64,000 nt of DNA. Source: Methanocaldococcus infernus ME. GTDB taxonomy: Archaea; AGJL01; Methanococci; Methanococcales; Methanocaldococcaceae. Of the stretch, positions 1 to 10,281 are shown one piece after another. The stretch spans positions 372,001-436,000 of the forward strand of contig NC_014122.1 in NCBI RefSeq assembly GCF_000092305.1. The letters are read 5' to 3'. The first letter of the stretch is position 1. The number at the start of each line of letters is the position of its first letter. The notes beneath the pieces were generated by a model that ran no database searches, was not told where the DNA came from, and worked only from the letters and a program-made list of their open reading frames with translations. The translations under genes and the position numbers were made by a program.

Positions 1-658
1 AGGAATTCCAAATATTGGAGTTCTTGCTCTAACCACTGAGGAGCTAACCCTTCTACCTCTCTTTTTATCTGAGAAAGATGTTTCAGAAGTGAAGGAAGCT
101 TTAAAGACTGAGGTTTTTAAAACAAATATAGCCAACAGCTCTTTAATTGGCTCTTTAGCAGCTGCTAATAGTAGGGTTATCTTACTCCCTGGAATTGTTG
201 AGGATGAAGAGGTTGAAGGGATAAAAAATTTCATTAGAGAGTTAGGCTTAGATGTCAGTGTAGAAATAATAAATGTTAAAAACACTGCCTTAGGAAATTT
301 AATATTGGTTAATGACTATGGTTGCTTAATCTCAAAGGAGTTAGAGGATTTCAAAAAAGAGATTGAGGATATCTTCAACTTACCAACTGAAGTTGGAACC
401 ATAGCTGATCTTCCAACTGTTGGAAGTAATGCTGTTGTAACAAATAAGGGATTATTTACTCATCCATTAGTTGAAGAGGATGAATTAAAGGCTTTAAAAG
501 AGCTATTTAAAGTTGAATACTGTGGGAAGGGAACAGTTAATAAAGGAAGTACTTCAGTAGGTTCAGGGATTATAGCCAATACAAAAGGAATTATAGTTGG
601 TGGAGACACAACAGGGCCAGAGATTTTACAAATAGAGGATGCTCTTGGTTTAATCTAA
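1..658 (+). CDS. eif6: Translation initiation factor aIF6 (5'-truncated by window)
   Basis: Archaeal homologue of eIF6, the ribosome anti-association factor that binds the large subunit. The reading frame is open from base 2 (G-I-P-N-I-G-V-L) and ends at TAA 656-658. This gives 218 visible codons against about 228 for the family, so roughly ten N-terminal residues lie upstream. The GTG at 89 is internal and not the start. The repeated 'ANSSLIGSLAAANS', 'GTIADLPTVGSNAVVTNKG' and 'GSTSVGSGIIANTKG' segments are the pseudo-symmetric repeats of the pentein fold. Its 3' end overlaps the convergent thiC end by 9 bp. Confidence 0.93.
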   Translation, partial: GIPNIGVLALTTEELTLLPLFLSEKDVSEVKEALKTEVFKTNIANSSLIGSLAAANSRVILLPGIVEDEEVEGIKNFIRELGLDVSVEIINVKNTALGNLILVNDYGCLISKELEDFKKEIEDIFNLPTEVGTIADLPTVGSNAVVTNKGLFTHPLVEEDELKALKELFKVEYCGKGTVNKGSTSVGSGIIANTKGIIVGGDTTGPEILQIEDALGLI

Positions 659-1924
659 TTTTTTTGCTAAAAGTAAAGCACAGTATTCTCCACAGATTGA
701 ACAAGCTTTTTCATCTTTTGATGGAATCTCTTCTCTCATTCTCTTAGCCTTCTCTCCATCAATGGCTATTTTAAACATCTCTTCCCAGTCTTGGTTTCTC
801 CTTGCATATGCCATTCTCTTCTCAAGCTCCCAGGCTATTTTATTTCCCTTAGCCACATCTGCAGCTTGAGCAGCTATTTTGGTTACTATAACTCCCTCTT
901 TCACATCCTCAACTGTTGGTAACCTTAAATGCTCTGCAGGAGTGACATAGCATAGAAAGTCAGCTCCATAATAGCCAGCTAAGGCTCCTCCAATGGCTGC
1001 TGTTATGTGATCATAACCAGGAGCTATATCTGTAACCACTGGCCCTAAAACATAGAAAGGAGCATTCTTACAAACACTCTTTTGTATCCTTATGTTTGCC
1101 TCTATGTTATTTATTGGCACATGCCCAGGCCCTTCAACCATACACTGAACTCCTTTCTCTCTTGCTCTCTCAACAAGTTCTCCTAAGATGATAAGCTCTT
1201 CTATCTGAGCTCTGTCTGTATTATCCAATAAACAACCTGGTCTCATCCCATCTCCTAAGCTTATGGTAACATCATACTCTTTCAAGATGTCTAAGAGATA
1301 GTCATAATTCTTATAGAGAGGATTTTCTTCATTGTTATGAACTATGTAGGCTGCTAAGAAAGAGCCACCTCTACTAACTATTCCTAAAACTCTTCCACTT
1401 TTTTTTAGCCTTTCAACACTCTCCTTAGTTATTCCACAGTGGAGAGTCATAAAGTCTACTCCTTCCTTTGCTTGATTTTCAATAACCTTAAAGATTAAGT
1501 CCTCATCCATATCTACAACTCTTCCATACTTCTCCTTAGCTATCTTTCCAACCTCATAGATTGGAACAGTTCCAACTGGTAGCTTGCTATTGTTTAGAAT
1601 AGCCTTTCTTATCTCTTTTAAGTCTCCTCCAGTACTTAGGTCCATTATTGTATCTGCTCCATACTTCTCAGCAACCTTAGCTTTTTCAATCTCTAAGTTT
1701 ATATCCACTAAGTCAGGAGAGGTTCCTATATTGGCATTAACCTTAGTTCTTAACCCCTTCCCTATTCCTACAGGCTTACACTCCCTATTAACATTTTTAG
1801 GAATAACTACATAGCCCTTAGCTACATATCTAACAAGTTTTTCCAGCTCTATTTTTTCCTCCTTAGCTATTATTTTCATCTCTTCAGTCACTTCTCCTCT
1901 CTTAGCAGAGATCATTTGAGTCAT
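650..1924 (-). CDS. thiC: Phosphomethylpyrimidine synthase ThiC
   Basis: Radical-SAM enzyme that converts aminoimidazole ribotide to the HMP-phosphate pyrimidine of thiamine. The 424 residues match the compact archaeal type. The C-terminal cluster motif is C408-x2-C411-x3-C415, spaced x2/x3, where the long bacterial enzymes have x2/x4. The start is set at the ATG at 1924 (MTQMISAKRG), which directly follows the argS stop. An in-frame GTG/ATG about 30 bp further upstream lies inside argS and is less likely. A GAGAGG ribosome site sits in the argS tail, so the two genes are probably co-transcribed and coupled. Confidence 0.93.
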   Translation of the reverse strand: MTQMISAKRGEVTEEMKIIAKEEKIELEKLVRYVAKGYVVIPKNVNRECKPVGIGKGLRTKVNANIGTSPDLVDINLEIEKAKVAEKYGADTIMDLSTGGDLKEIRKAILNNSKLPVGTVPIYEVGKIAKEKYGRVVDMDEDLIFKVIENQAKEGVDFMTLHCGITKESVERLKKSGRVLGIVSRGGSFLAAYIVHNNEENPLYKNYDYLLDILKEYDVTISLGDGMRPGCLLDNTDRAQIEELIILGELVERAREKGVQCMVEGPGHVPINNIEANIRIQKSVCKNAPFYVLGPVVTDIAPGYDHITAAIGGALAGYYGADFLCYVTPAEHLRLPTVEDVKEGVIVTKIAAQAADVAKGNKIAWELEKRMAYARRNQDWEEMFKIAIDGEKAKRMREEIPSKDEKACSICGEYCALLLAKKLD

Positions 1925-1925
1925 T

Positions 1926-3584
1926 TTACATCCTCTCAGGAGCTTTAATTCCAAGTAAATTTAAACCATTTTTGATAACTATCTTTGTAGCCTTCACTAA
2001 TGCCAATCTCTCCCTTTTATATTCACTCTTTAAAATTGGGCACTTCTCATAGAATTTATTGAACTTCTTGGCCAACTCTATTAAATAGTTTGCCAATATA
2101 TGAACTCTCCTTTTCTCAGCAGATTCTTTAATAACTTCCTTAAACTTATCAAGCATTTTTATCAATTCTTTCTCTTCCTTCTCTAAGTTATATGAGAAGT
2201 TTAAGCTCTCACTATCATTAGCTTCTCTCAATATTGAGGAGGCTCTAACATGGGCATACTGAATTAAAGGACAGCCAACCTTTTCAAAGTCTAAAGCCTC
2301 TTCCCATCTAAAGATCAATGGCTTCTCTGGAGAAACTTTAGCTATGTTGAATCTAACTGATCCTAAGGCTATATCTCTCTCAACTGAAACATTTCTTTTT
2401 TCACACTCTTCTTTAGCCCTCTTTAAAGCCTCTTCTAAGAGTTCATCAGCACTAATAAACCTTCCCTTCCTTGTACTCATTGACCCCTCTGGTAGGGAAA
2501 TGAATTCATAAAACACTATCTCAGGCTCTTTCTCACAGCCTAAGAGTTTTAAAGCAGCTTTAACCATTTCAGCAGTTAGTTTATGGTCAGCCCCTAAGAC
2601 ATCTATAACTATGTCAGCATTTCTCAACTTATCCAAGTGATAGGCTATATCTCTTGTTGAATATAGAGAGGTTCCATTAGACCTTGCTAAAACCATCTTC
2701 TTCTCAATTCCAAAGTCTTCTAAGGAGAGGAGGTAAGTATCTTCCTTAATAACCTTTCCAGTTTCCATTAACCTCTTTATTACTTCCTTAACTAAGCCAT
2801 TTCTTACATAAGAGCTTTCCCAAACAAATTTATCATGCTCTATATCCAAGTTCTTTAAGGTTTCTTTAATTCCCTCTAAGGCATAATTGACAGCAAACTC
2901 AAATTTTTTAGTTATTTCATTTTCTTCATTCTTCTCTAAGCTCTCCTCATAGAGCTTCATCAATTCACTAATCTTTTCCTCCTCTTCCTTATGCTCCTCT
3001 AAATATTTGTTGATCTTAACATAAACCTCAGCTATAGCATGATCTTTCTTTTTCTCCTTATCTAATCCAAATTTTTCAATTCCATAAACCACTAAAGCCA
3101 TCTGTCTGCCCATGTCATTGACATAGTAGTGAGTTTCAACCTCATAGCCATAAAACTCCAAGATTCTCTTTAAACAGTCTCCAATAATGGCATTTCTTAA
3201 ATGTCCTATATGTAAAGGACCATTAGGATTGGCTGAAGTATGCTCTAAAATAATCTTTTCCTTCTTCTCCCCTCTTCCATAGTCACTTTTTTTCTCAAGA
3301 ATCTCTCCAATAACTTGCCTTCCATAAATTTCATAGTCTAAGTAAAAGTTTATGTAGCCATTAACTACCTTTATCTCCTTAACTCCCTCTACTTTTAAAT
3401 CTTTTACAAGTTCCTCTGCAATCTCCTTAGGATTTCTTTTTAATTCCTTAGCTAACCTAAAAGCTACATTGACAGAAAAGTCTCCCATCTCTATCTTGGG
3501 AGGTTCATCAACATTAACTTCAATATCAACATTAAATTTTTCTAATATCTTTTTCTTCACTTCTTCCTTTATTATCTCTTTCAT
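1926..3584 (-). CDS. argS: Arginyl-tRNA synthetase
   Basis: Class I synthetase of 552 residues. An N-terminal Add-1 domain (about 1-100) is followed by the HIGH signature at 125-128 in 'NPNGPLHIGHLRNA'. The KMSKS loop is the degenerate 'SMSTRKG', which is usual for ArgRS because it uses tRNA-dependent activation. A C-terminal DALR anticodon-binding domain covers about 430-552. The start ATG at 3584 is preceded by AGGGAAGAA. The gene is followed within 2 bp by thiC on the same strand. Confidence 0.96.
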   Translation of the reverse strand: MKEIIKEEVKKKILEKFNVDIEVNVDEPPKIEMGDFSVNVAFRLAKELKRNPKEIAEELVKDLKVEGVKEIKVVNGYINFYLDYEIYGRQVIGEILEKKSDYGRGEKKEKIILEHTSANPNGPLHIGHLRNAIIGDCLKRILEFYGYEVETHYYVNDMGRQMALVVYGIEKFGLDKEKKKDHAIAEVYVKINKYLEEHKEEEEKISELMKLYEESLEKNEENEITKKFEFAVNYALEGIKETLKNLDIEHDKFVWESSYVRNGLVKEVIKRLMETGKVIKEDTYLLSLEDFGIEKKMVLARSNGTSLYSTRDIAYHLDKLRNADIVIDVLGADHKLTAEMVKAALKLLGCEKEPEIVFYEFISLPEGSMSTRKGRFISADELLEEALKRAKEECEKRNVSVERDIALGSVRFNIAKVSPEKPLIFRWEEALDFEKVGCPLIQYAHVRASSILREANDSESLNFSYNLEKEEKELIKMLDKFKEVIKESAEKRRVHILANYLIELAKKFNKFYEKCPILKSEYKRERLALVKATKIVIKNGLNLLGIKAPERM

Positions 3585-3604
3585 GTTTCTTCCCTATCTT
3601 TATA

Positions 3605-4552
3605 TTATCTTGATATATCCTTATGCCTCTTAGCCATAGCTTTCTCATAATGATTAACAGCCTTTTCCATCTCTCCCCTTTCCTCATAGAGTCTTGCTAA
3701 GTTTAGTAAAGCTCTTACATTATCAGGATATAGGGCTACACATCTATTATAGGCTTCAATAGCCTTATTTTCCTCTCCCAATTCTTCATAAGCTTGTCCC
3801 AAGTAGTACCATAATGTTGTGTCATCATCTCTAATTTCTAATCCCATCTTAGCATACTTTACAGCCTCATCAAACTTCCCAAGAACTAAACAGAGAGAAA
3901 CAAGGTGTTTTATAGCATCTAACCATCTAACATTAAGCTCATCAATTAATTTTTTAAATGTTTCATATGCCTTATGGTAATTTCCTAACCTTCTTAGTAA
4001 GGATCCTTTCATGTATAAGAGAACTCTATTATCTGGATCCAACTCTAAACCTTTCTCAATTACAGATAAAGCTTCTTCATATCTTCCTAACCCTCTTAGA
4101 GCATAAGCCTTTTTTGTGAGAAGTAAAAGAGAATCTGGATACTTAATTAAGAGCCTATCACAAATTTCTATCATATCTTTAAACTTTCCCAAACTTTCTA
4201 AGCAAAGAAGCTCAGTTAAACTTAAAATTATTGATTCTTTAAATTCTAAATTCTTTATATATTCAAGAGCTTTTTTAGAATCAACTAACATTAGGATATT
4301 CATTAACAAAACTTTGACTATTGGATTTTTTCCTTCTTTTAGTAAAGATTCACATATCTCTATCTCTTTATTAATTTTTCCCTCTAAATCCATTATTAAG
4401 GCTTTTATAAGCTTGTTTATCTCTAAGGATTCATCAGCATTTATTGACATTTCTATATAATATAATGCCTTAGTAATATCATCCTTGTCTAAGTTTTTAT
4501 AGCTTAGTAGTAGATAGTATAAAGCTTCCAAAAACTTTAACTTCTCATCCAT
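3605..4552 (-). CDS. TPR-repeat protein
   Basis: All-helical protein of about 315 residues built of tetratricopeptide repeats. The clearest run is in the second half, with repeats such as 'ALRGLGRYEEALSVIEKGLELDPDN' (shown here by its start and end: A-L-R-G-L-G ... D-P-D-N), 'YLGQAYEELGEENKAIEAYN' and 'LARLYEERGEMEKAVNHYEK'. Such proteins act as protein-protein adaptors, and no enzymatic motif is visible. The start is chosen at ATG 4552 (MDEKLKFLEAL) because GTGAT, four bases upstream, resembles the Shine-Dalgarno core. The in-frame GTG (4561) and ATG (4558) are inside that site. The gene ends 20 bp before argS on the same strand. Confidence 0.8.
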   Translation of the reverse strand: MDEKLKFLEALYYLLLSYKNLDKDDITKALYYIEMSINADESLEINKLIKALIMDLEGKINKEIEICESLLKEGKNPIVKVLLMNILMLVDSKKALEYIKNLEFKESIILSLTELLCLESLGKFKDMIEICDRLLIKYPDSLLLLTKKAYALRGLGRYEEALSVIEKGLELDPDNRVLLYMKGSLLRRLGNYHKAYETFKKLIDELNVRWLDAIKHLVSLCLVLGKFDEAVKYAKMGLEIRDDDTTLWYYLGQAYEELGEENKAIEAYNRCVALYPDNVRALLNLARLYEERGEMEKAVNHYEKAMAKRHKDISR

Positions 4553-4618
4553 AACCATCACACAATTTAAATTTTTAGTATAACTTATAACTTTAAACTT
4601 TTTTTATTCTTTTTTAAT

Positions 4619-5692
4619 TTATATAACTCTTTTTATAGCATTCCAAACTAAAAAGCTCTGTGGCTTTAAAGTTCCTTTAATAGGATCTAAGAATAAAATG
4701 TTCTTCTTGACTAAGTAAATATAAATTGGAGTAGGAATTTCTTTTCTGTCTATTTCATATTTCTCTTTGAACAATTTGAGAGCTTTAATTATCTCTTCTT
4801 TTTTTAACTCAATAGTTTCACTTTCAATTTGTATTTTTGGTTTTGAGTAATTTAAGATCTCTAAGAATGTACTTAACTTTTGAGTAGTATCGTTTAGTAA
4901 GTAGTCTAATATTTCTTTTAGATTTTTAATTTTGAGTTCTTGGATGACGTAAATTATATCTACAGGTTTCCCTCCAACGTAGGAATAAATTAATTCTTTT
5001 TCTTCATTTGAGAGTTTTTTATCTAAAATGCTTTCAGCTAAAAAATCCATAAACTTTAAAGCAGTCTCTTTATCAAAGTCGTCAACTAATAAATATTTAG
5101 CTCTACCGTTTAACATCGCTTCATTATAAACTTTCTCAATAAATAAAGAATCTGAACTTAAACAAAATACATAAGATAAATGAAGCTCTTTAGTTAAACT
5201 TATGAAGTAATTAAAAAGCTCATAAATCAAAAAGCCGTTAATTTTTAAATCCCCTATCTTTTGAAGCTCGTCTAAGATAATTATCGGCTTCTTTCCCTCT
5301 TTCCTAAGCTCTAATAAAATATTAGTTATATACCTAAAAACGTTCTTCTCTTCTTTTTTTGTTAATAACACTTCTAAAACGTTCTTAGGAACAGGAATTC
5401 CAAAGAGAACAGAAGAATCTTTAATTAAACCTTTAACCAATTCAATAGGGTCTTTATCCTCTTCATACTCCTCAAAGAGAACCTCTATAAAATCTTCATA
5501 TTTAGAAATAAAGTATCTTCTAAGATTTATGTAAAACACCACATATTTATCATCAAGCTTATTAATAACTTCGTTAATTAAAGCTGTTTTCCCACTATTA
5601 ATAGGCCCATAAATAAAATAGATAAAATTAGGCTCAAACTCCAAAATAGAAAGAATTTCTCTAATCTCTTTCTCTCGGTTAAAAAATCTCAT
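4619..5692 (-). CDS. Archaeal ATPase (ATPase_2 / STAND-like family), CpG-rich
   Basis: AAA-related P-loop ATPase of 357 residues, of the kind present in many copies in Methanocaldococcus and other archaea. Walker A is GPINSGKT at 29-36. Walker B is PIIILDELQ with D141-E142. The C-terminal third resembles the winged-helix domain of this family. Function is not established; relatives are often linked to mobile or regulatory roles. A clear GGTGATCAA ribosome site precedes ATG 5692. The gene has about 13 CpG dinucleotides in 1.07 kb, whereas neighbours have almost none, suggesting recent acquisition. Confidence 0.85.
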   Translation of the reverse strand: MRFFNREKEIREILSILEFEPNFIYFIYGPINSGKTALINEVINKLDDKYVVFYINLRRYFISKYEDFIEVLFEEYEEDKDPIELVKGLIKDSSVLFGIPVPKNVLEVLLTKKEEKNVFRYITNILLELRKEGKKPIIILDELQKIGDLKINGFLIYELFNYFISLTKELHLSYVFCLSSDSLFIEKVYNEAMLNGRAKYLLVDDFDKETALKFMDFLAESILDKKLSNEEKELIYSYVGGKPVDIIYVIQELKIKNLKEILDYLLNDTTQKLSTFLEILNYSKPKIQIESETIELKKEEIIKALKLFKEKYEIDRKEIPTPIYIYLVKKNILFLDPIKGTLKPQSFLVWNAIKRVI

Positions 5693-5768
5693 TTGATCAC
5701 CAAAAAATTTTAACGTTAAAAATAAAAAATTAAATCAAAAAAACATTATCTATTCCTTTTAAAATAAA

Positions 5769-6218
5769 TTAACAAAGCTTCTTTAACTCTCCAGTCTCAA
5801 TATCTATTATATATCCTTCAACTTCTATATCATTTGGAATTGCTGGGTGGTTTTTTATAAGCTCTACTCCTTTAATGACATTTTCCTCTTCATCATCAAT
5901 TTTATTTAACCAGCATTTGAAATTTGGAGTGAAGTAAGGATTTGCTCCTCTCTTAATCATCTCCCTTTTAATGCTTTCAACATCAACTGACTTCATCCCA
6001 CAGTCAGTATGTCCAATAACCCAAATCTTCTCTACTCCCAAGCAATAAATTGCTACAACAAGAGACCTTATAACATCATCAGTTACCACATTCCCAGCAT
6101 TTTTAATAACTTTAGCATCTCCTCTTTTTATTCCTAATTTTTCAGAGAGGAAATTCACAAGCCTGGCATCCATACATGTAACTATTGCAAGTTTTTTCTT
6201 AGGTGTAGCATTACCCAT
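5769..6218 (-). CDS. cab: Beta-class carbonic anhydrase
   Basis: Zinc enzyme interconverting CO2 and bicarbonate, useful to a CO2-reducing autotroph that also runs carboxylases such as the pycA product here. The expected ligands are visible: C15 in TCMDARL (with the D17-R19 dyad), then H70 and C73 in GHTDCGM. At 149 residues it is of the short archaeal 'Cab' type known from Methanothermobacter. ATG 6218 is preceded by GAGGTTG. It is a cytoplasmic enzyme with no signal peptide. Confidence 0.9.
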   Translation of the reverse strand: MGNATPKKKLAIVTCMDARLVNFLSEKLGIKRGDAKVIKNAGNVVTDDVIRSLVVAIYCLGVEKIWVIGHTDCGMKSVDVESIKREMIKRGANPYFTPNFKCWLNKIDDEEENVIKGVELIKNHPAIPNDIEVEGYIIDIETGELKKLC

Positions 6219-6283
6219 TTTTTCAACCTCTAAATTTTTTACCCTATTAAAAAATAGATTTAGCTATATAAACATTATATTGG

Positions 6284-7669
6284 CTAATTATCAAGCTTCT
6301 TTTTAAGGAGTTCAATAACCCTCCTTGGCTCAGCTCTTCCTTTGGTTATTTTCATAACTTGCCCCATAAGGAAGTTTAAAGCTTCCTTCTTACCACTTAG
6401 ATAGTCTTCAACTGCCTTAGGATTGTTTTTAATGGCTTCCTCAACTGCCTTCTCTAAGAAGTTAGTATCTTTAATAACCTTTAGTCCTTTCTCTTCAACA
6501 ATTTCCTTAGGAGTCTTTTTTCCTCTATTTATGACAAGCTCATCAACCAAATCCTTAGCTATCTTTTGAGAGATTACTTCATCCTTTATCAGCTTAATTA
6601 GCTCAACCATATGCTCTGGCTTAATGCCACTCTCATAGAGATCAACTTTATGATACTGCAGTGATCTCCTAAGCTCATTCCTTATCCATGTGACTGCAAG
6701 ATCAACATCCTCTTTCCCTAAAGCTTTAACAACTTTCTCAAAAAGCTCAGCCATGTCTAAATCTGAAACTAAGACTTCAGCATCTTTCTCATTAACTCCA
6801 TATTCCTCTATAAATCTCTTCTTCTTCTCTAAAGGAGTTTCTGGCATCTCTTCCTCTATCTTTCTTAACCAATCTTCAGTTATAATAATAGGCTGTATGT
6901 CAGGATCTGGAATATATCTATAATCTTCAGCTGTTTCCTTTGCTCTCATGCTCTTAGTTATCATCTGACTCTCTAAGAAAGCTCTTGTTTCCCTCTTAAC
7001 CTTCCCTCCTCTCTTTATAATGTTTTTTTGTCTAATTAATTCATACTTTAAAACCTTATAAACTCCTTTTATTGAGTTTATGTTTTTAACCTCAACCCTC
7101 TCTCCCTGGACACCCATATAGTTTATAGAGATGTTAACATCAGCTCTCATTGTTCCTTCTCCTCTTAAGGAGCCAAGATATCTAAAGAGAGTCATTAAAT
7201 TTTTTAAGAAAGCTCTTGCCTCTTCAGGACTCTTTATATCTGGCTTTGTAACTATCTCTATTAAAGGAGTTCCACTTCTGTTATAATCAACTAACCCTAA
7301 GCTTGGATTGTACTGTCCAGGATCCTCTTCTAAGTGAACCTCCTCTATCCCTATGCCTAAGAATTCTCCATCTACCCCTATAGGTGTTGATGTCCTCTGA
7401 TAACCACTTGGGAGATCAGGATAGTCATAGTGTTTCCTCTGGAAGTAAATTTCCTTATCAGTTATGATTTTACAACCCAACATTCTTGCAACCATTATGG
7501 CTATTTCAACAGCCCTTTTATTTGGAGCCATTGGCTTAGCTCCTGGTAGGCCAAGACAGATGGGGCAGACATTAGTGTTAGGCTCAACATCTAAATAGTT
7601 AGTTGGACAGCTACAGAAGAGTTTTGACTTAGTGTCTATCTGGACATGTATCTCTAAACCACATTTCAT
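6284..7669 (-). CDS. gatB: Asp/Glu-tRNA amidotransferase subunit B
   Basis: tRNA-binding kinase subunit of the GatCAB amidotransferase, which makes Asn-tRNA(Asn) and/or Gln-tRNA(Gln) from the mischarged forms. Four zinc-type cysteines occur early (FCSC... then NVCPIC). The core carries the glutamyl/aspartyl-phosphate-forming region, and a helical YqeY-like tail follows. The start is set at ATG 7669 (MKCGLEIHVQ), where the conserved N-terminus begins. An upstream in-frame GTG at 7693 overlaps the trxB stop and would add eight non-conserved residues. gatA and gatC are not in the window. Confidence 0.93.
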   Translation of the reverse strand: MKCGLEIHVQIDTKSKLFCSCPTNYLDVEPNTNVCPICLGLPGAKPMAPNKRAVEIAIMVARMLGCKIITDKEIYFQRKHYDYPDLPSGYQRTSTPIGVDGEFLGIGIEEVHLEEDPGQYNPSLGLVDYNRSGTPLIEIVTKPDIKSPEEARAFLKNLMTLFRYLGSLRGEGTMRADVNISINYMGVQGERVEVKNINSIKGVYKVLKYELIRQKNIIKRGGKVKRETRAFLESQMITKSMRAKETAEDYRYIPDPDIQPIIITEDWLRKIEEEMPETPLEKKKRFIEEYGVNEKDAEVLVSDLDMAELFEKVVKALGKEDVDLAVTWIRNELRRSLQYHKVDLYESGIKPEHMVELIKLIKDEVISQKIAKDLVDELVINRGKKTPKEIVEEKGLKVIKDTNFLEKAVEEAIKNNPKAVEDYLSGKKEALNFLMGQVMKITKGRAEPRRVIELLKKKLDN

Positions 7670-7689
7670 TTTAGCCTCTTCCAAGGGTT

Positions 7690-8583
7690 TCACCCTTTCA
7701 CTTCTTTAATAATATTGGCCATAGCTATACAGCCATCTCCAACAGCTTTAGCCACTTGCATAACTCCTCCTCTAACATCTCCAGCTGCATAGATGCCTTT
7801 AATGTTGGTTCTACAATTTTCATCAGTTATAATAAACCCTCTCTTATCCAACTTAACCTTCCCTTTTAAAAATTCAGTGTTTGGCTCATGCCCTAAGCTT
7901 ATAAAGATTCCATCAGCTTTAATATCCATCTCTTTCCCATCAACCTCTATCTTAATTCCCTCAGCCTTCTCCTCTCCTAAGATTTTTAAAGGCTTAGCAT
8001 TGTAAATAATCTCTAAATTTTTAATTTCTTTTAGTCTATCAAGCATTATAGGCTCAGCAACTTTTAAATCACTTTTGTCAGTTATCAAAATTATTTTTTT
8101 GGCTATATCCTTTAAATTTATGGCACTCATCACTGCTGGGGTGTCTCTCCCAAAGACAATAACATCCTTATTTAGGTAGAAGAAGGCATCACACATAGTA
8201 CAGTAACTAACCCCCTTTCCTATAAATTTCTCCTCTATTCCTAACCTCTTTGGCTTAGTTCCAGTTGCTATTAAGATAGTCTTAGTTTCATACTCATTCT
8301 TATTTGTTATAACCTTATGCTTCCCTTCCCCTATCTCTATATCAACAACTTCCTCATAAACAATAGGTAGTTTAAATTTTTCAGCATGCTTTCTAAATCT
8401 CTCAGCTAATTCAAACCCTCTAATTTCCTCAAATCCAGGATAGTTTTCAACTATCCCAGCCTCAGCTATTCTACCCCCAGCATTCTCTTTTTCTATACAT
8501 AGGGCTTTTAACTTTCCCCTCATGGCATAAATTCCAGCTGTTAATCCACTTGGCCCAGCTCCTATAATTATGGTGTCATACAT
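7690..8583 (-). CDS. trxB: Thioredoxin-disulfide reductase family flavoprotein
   Basis: Flavoprotein of 297 residues that reduces thioredoxin. The FAD dinucleotide fold is GAGPSG near residue 8, the redox pair is in CTMCDAFFY, and the second nucleotide fold is around '[11 protein letters not shown]'. The second fold lacks a standard GxGxxG/A NADPH motif (it reads FGRDTP). That fits the deazaflavin (F420)-dependent thioredoxin reductase known from M. jannaschii, although this is inference. The GAGGGTTAG ribosome site lies in the end of the DtxR-family gene, 2 bp away, so the two genes are translationally linked. Confidence 0.9.
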   Translation of the reverse strand: MYDTIIIGAGPSGLTAGIYAMRGKLKALCIEKENAGGRIAEAGIVENYPGFEEIRGFELAERFRKHAEKFKLPIVYEEVVDIEIGEGKHKVITNKNEYETKTILIATGTKPKRLGIEEKFIGKGVSYCTMCDAFFYLNKDVIVFGRDTPAVMSAINLKDIAKKIILITDKSDLKVAEPIMLDRLKEIKNLEIIYNAKPLKILGEEKAEGIKIEVDGKEMDIKADGIFISLGHEPNTEFLKGKVKLDKRGFIITDENCRTNIKGIYAAGDVRGGVMQVAKAVGDGCIAMANIIKEVKG

Positions 8584-8585
8584 AA

Positions 8586-8948
8586 CTAACCCTCTTTCAT
8601 CTTTTTAAGGAACTCTTCTATCTTACTTATGGTTTTCTCACTTATTATATGCTCTATCTTACAGGCATCTTCATCAGCAGTTTTTTCATCAATCCCTAAG
8701 AAGATAAAGAATTCTTTTAGGATGGTATGTTTTCTATCCAACCTCTTAGCTAAGTTCTCTCCTTTCTCAGTTAGCCTTATCTCCCCATATTTCTCATGCT
8801 CAATATAACCTAAGTTCTTCAATTTCTTTATCATCTCTGAAACAGTTGAAGGAGATAAGTTAAGATGTTCACAGATATCTTTAACCTTAACCCTCCTATT
8901 TTTTGACAACTTATAGATAGTTTCTATATATTCCTCTATCCGTATCAT
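8586..8948 (-). CDS. DtxR/MntR-family metal-dependent regulator
   Basis: Short (120 residue) transcriptional repressor. A winged helix-turn-helix covers about 1-65 ([20 protein letters not shown]) and is followed by the metal-binding dimerisation domain with the signature D-E-D-A-C-K-I-E-H. There is no SH3-like third domain, so it is closer to MntR than to DtxR. It probably senses Fe2+ or Mn2+. It lies between pgk and trxB with gaps of 17 and 2 bp and is probably in the same transcript. No operator palindrome was identified near it. Confidence 0.85.
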   Translation of the reverse strand: MIRIEEYIETIYKLSKNRRVKVKDICEHLNLSPSTVSEMIKKLKNLGYIEHEKYGEIRLTEKGENLAKRLDRKHTILKEFFIFLGIDEKTADEDACKIEHIISEKTISKIEEFLKKMKEG

Positions 8949-8965
8949 TTATATATCCCTATACT

Positions 8966-10195
8966 CTAATATTTTTCATAAGACATTTTTAGGACTTCAA
9001 TAACTGGCAATCTCTCCCCAGAGAGGAAGGAGAGAGTTGAACCTCCTCCAGTACTAATATGATCAATCTTATCAGAAAAGCCATAGAGTTCAGCAACAGC
9101 TGATAGATGCCCTCCACCTATGACAGTGAAGGCTTTAGAGTTAGCCATAGCCTCTAACAACTTTCTTGTCCCATAGCTAAACTTTTCTTTTTCAAAAACT
9201 CCTGCAGGGCCATTGGCTACTATTGTCTTAGCCTCTTTTAATACTTCACTATAAATTTCAATGGTTTCACTACCTATATCATAGGCAGGCTTATCTATCT
9301 TCTCAGTAACTTTCCTCTCAACTCTCTCTCCATCAACCTCTAAGGCTAAATCTACAGGAGTTAATATTTTTTCTCCATATTTTTCCAATAACTTCTTAGC
9401 CTTCTCTATCTCTCCCTCTAAGCCAAGATTCTTTATAATCTCTTTATTCTCCCTTCCTAAGTCATAGCCCTTAGCTATTAAAAAGATGTTCCCTACAACT
9501 CCCGAAGTTAATATCTTATCAACCTTCTCTATAACATTCATCATAATCTTTATAGAGTCATCAGCCTTAGCCCCCCCTAAGGAATAAACACAGGGATTTT
9601 CAGGATCATCCCTAACTTTAGATAACACTTTAATCTCCTTCTCCATCAACCTCCCAGCAATAGCTGGCATGTAGTAGGAGAAGCCAACTAAAGAAGGCTG
9701 AGCCCTATGGGCTGCTGGAAAAGCATCATTTATAAAGTAATTAAAGAGAGGAGCTAACTTTTTAATGAAGTAAGTTTCTCCCTGTTTCTTTGGAGTAATT
9801 CCCTCCCACTTCTTCCAATCACTTAAAACTTCCTCTGAGCTAAATCTTACATTCTCTAACATAATAGCTTCTCCAGGTTCTAAGTTTAATATTCTCTCTC
9901 TAACTCTCCTACTAAACAACTCATCAATAAACTCAACTTCATGATTTAAATGCTCACTTAAAACCTTACAATGCTCACTTAGGGAGGTAAAGTCTTTCTT
10001 TCCTGGCCTACTCTGATGGGCTAAGATAGTAACTTTAGCCTCACTGTTTATAAGCTCTTTTAAAGTGTCACAAACCTCTCTAATTCTTTTGTCATCTAAT
10101 ATCTCTCCACTGTCTGGATCCAATGGACAGTTAATATCTACCCTAACAACAACACTTTTGTTATTGAAATCAAAGTTATCCATTGTTAGAAACAT
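8966..10195 (-). CDS. pgk: Phosphoglycerate kinase
   Basis: Glycolytic and gluconeogenic enzyme converting 1,3-bisphosphoglycerate and 3-phosphoglycerate, of 409 residues. The substrate-binding motifs [11 protein letters not shown] and LAHQSRPG occur at the N-terminus. The nucleotide-binding glycine-rich segment '[10 protein letters not shown]' is at the C-terminus. ATG 10195 has a full GGAGGTG site five bases upstream, which decides between it and the in-frame ATG four codons later. It heads the run pgk-regulator-trxB-gatB. Confidence 0.95.
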   Translation of the reverse strand: MFLTMDNFDFNNKSVVVRVDINCPLDPDSGEILDDKRIREVCDTLKELINSEAKVTILAHQSRPGKKDFTSLSEHCKVLSEHLNHEVEFIDELFSRRVRERILNLEPGEAIMLENVRFSSEEVLSDWKKWEGITPKKQGETYFIKKLAPLFNYFINDAFPAAHRAQPSLVGFSYYMPAIAGRLMEKEIKVLSKVRDDPENPCVYSLGGAKADDSIKIMMNVIEKVDKILTSGVVGNIFLIAKGYDLGRENKEIIKNLGLEGEIEKAKKLLEKYGEKILTPVDLALEVDGERVERKVTEKIDKPAYDIGSETIEIYSEVLKEAKTIVANGPAGVFEKEKFSYGTRKLLEAMANSKAFTVIGGGHLSAVAELYGFSDKIDHISTGGGSTLSFLSGERLPVIEVLKMSYEKY

Positions 10196-10281
10196 ACAGC
10201 CACCTCCAAGAAAATTTATTTTTAGTTCATAATTTGAAAAAAATAGTTAATAAACATTATATATTTTAAATTGGTGAAACT

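Noticed and set aside
1926-1990. Possible TPP riboswitch upstream of thiC
   Set aside because: thiC starts directly after argS, so there is no untranslated space for a riboswitch.
7441-7454. A second GGAA-N6-TTCC palindrome
   Set aside because: It lies inside the gatB coding sequence, far from any promoter, and probably arises from codon choice.
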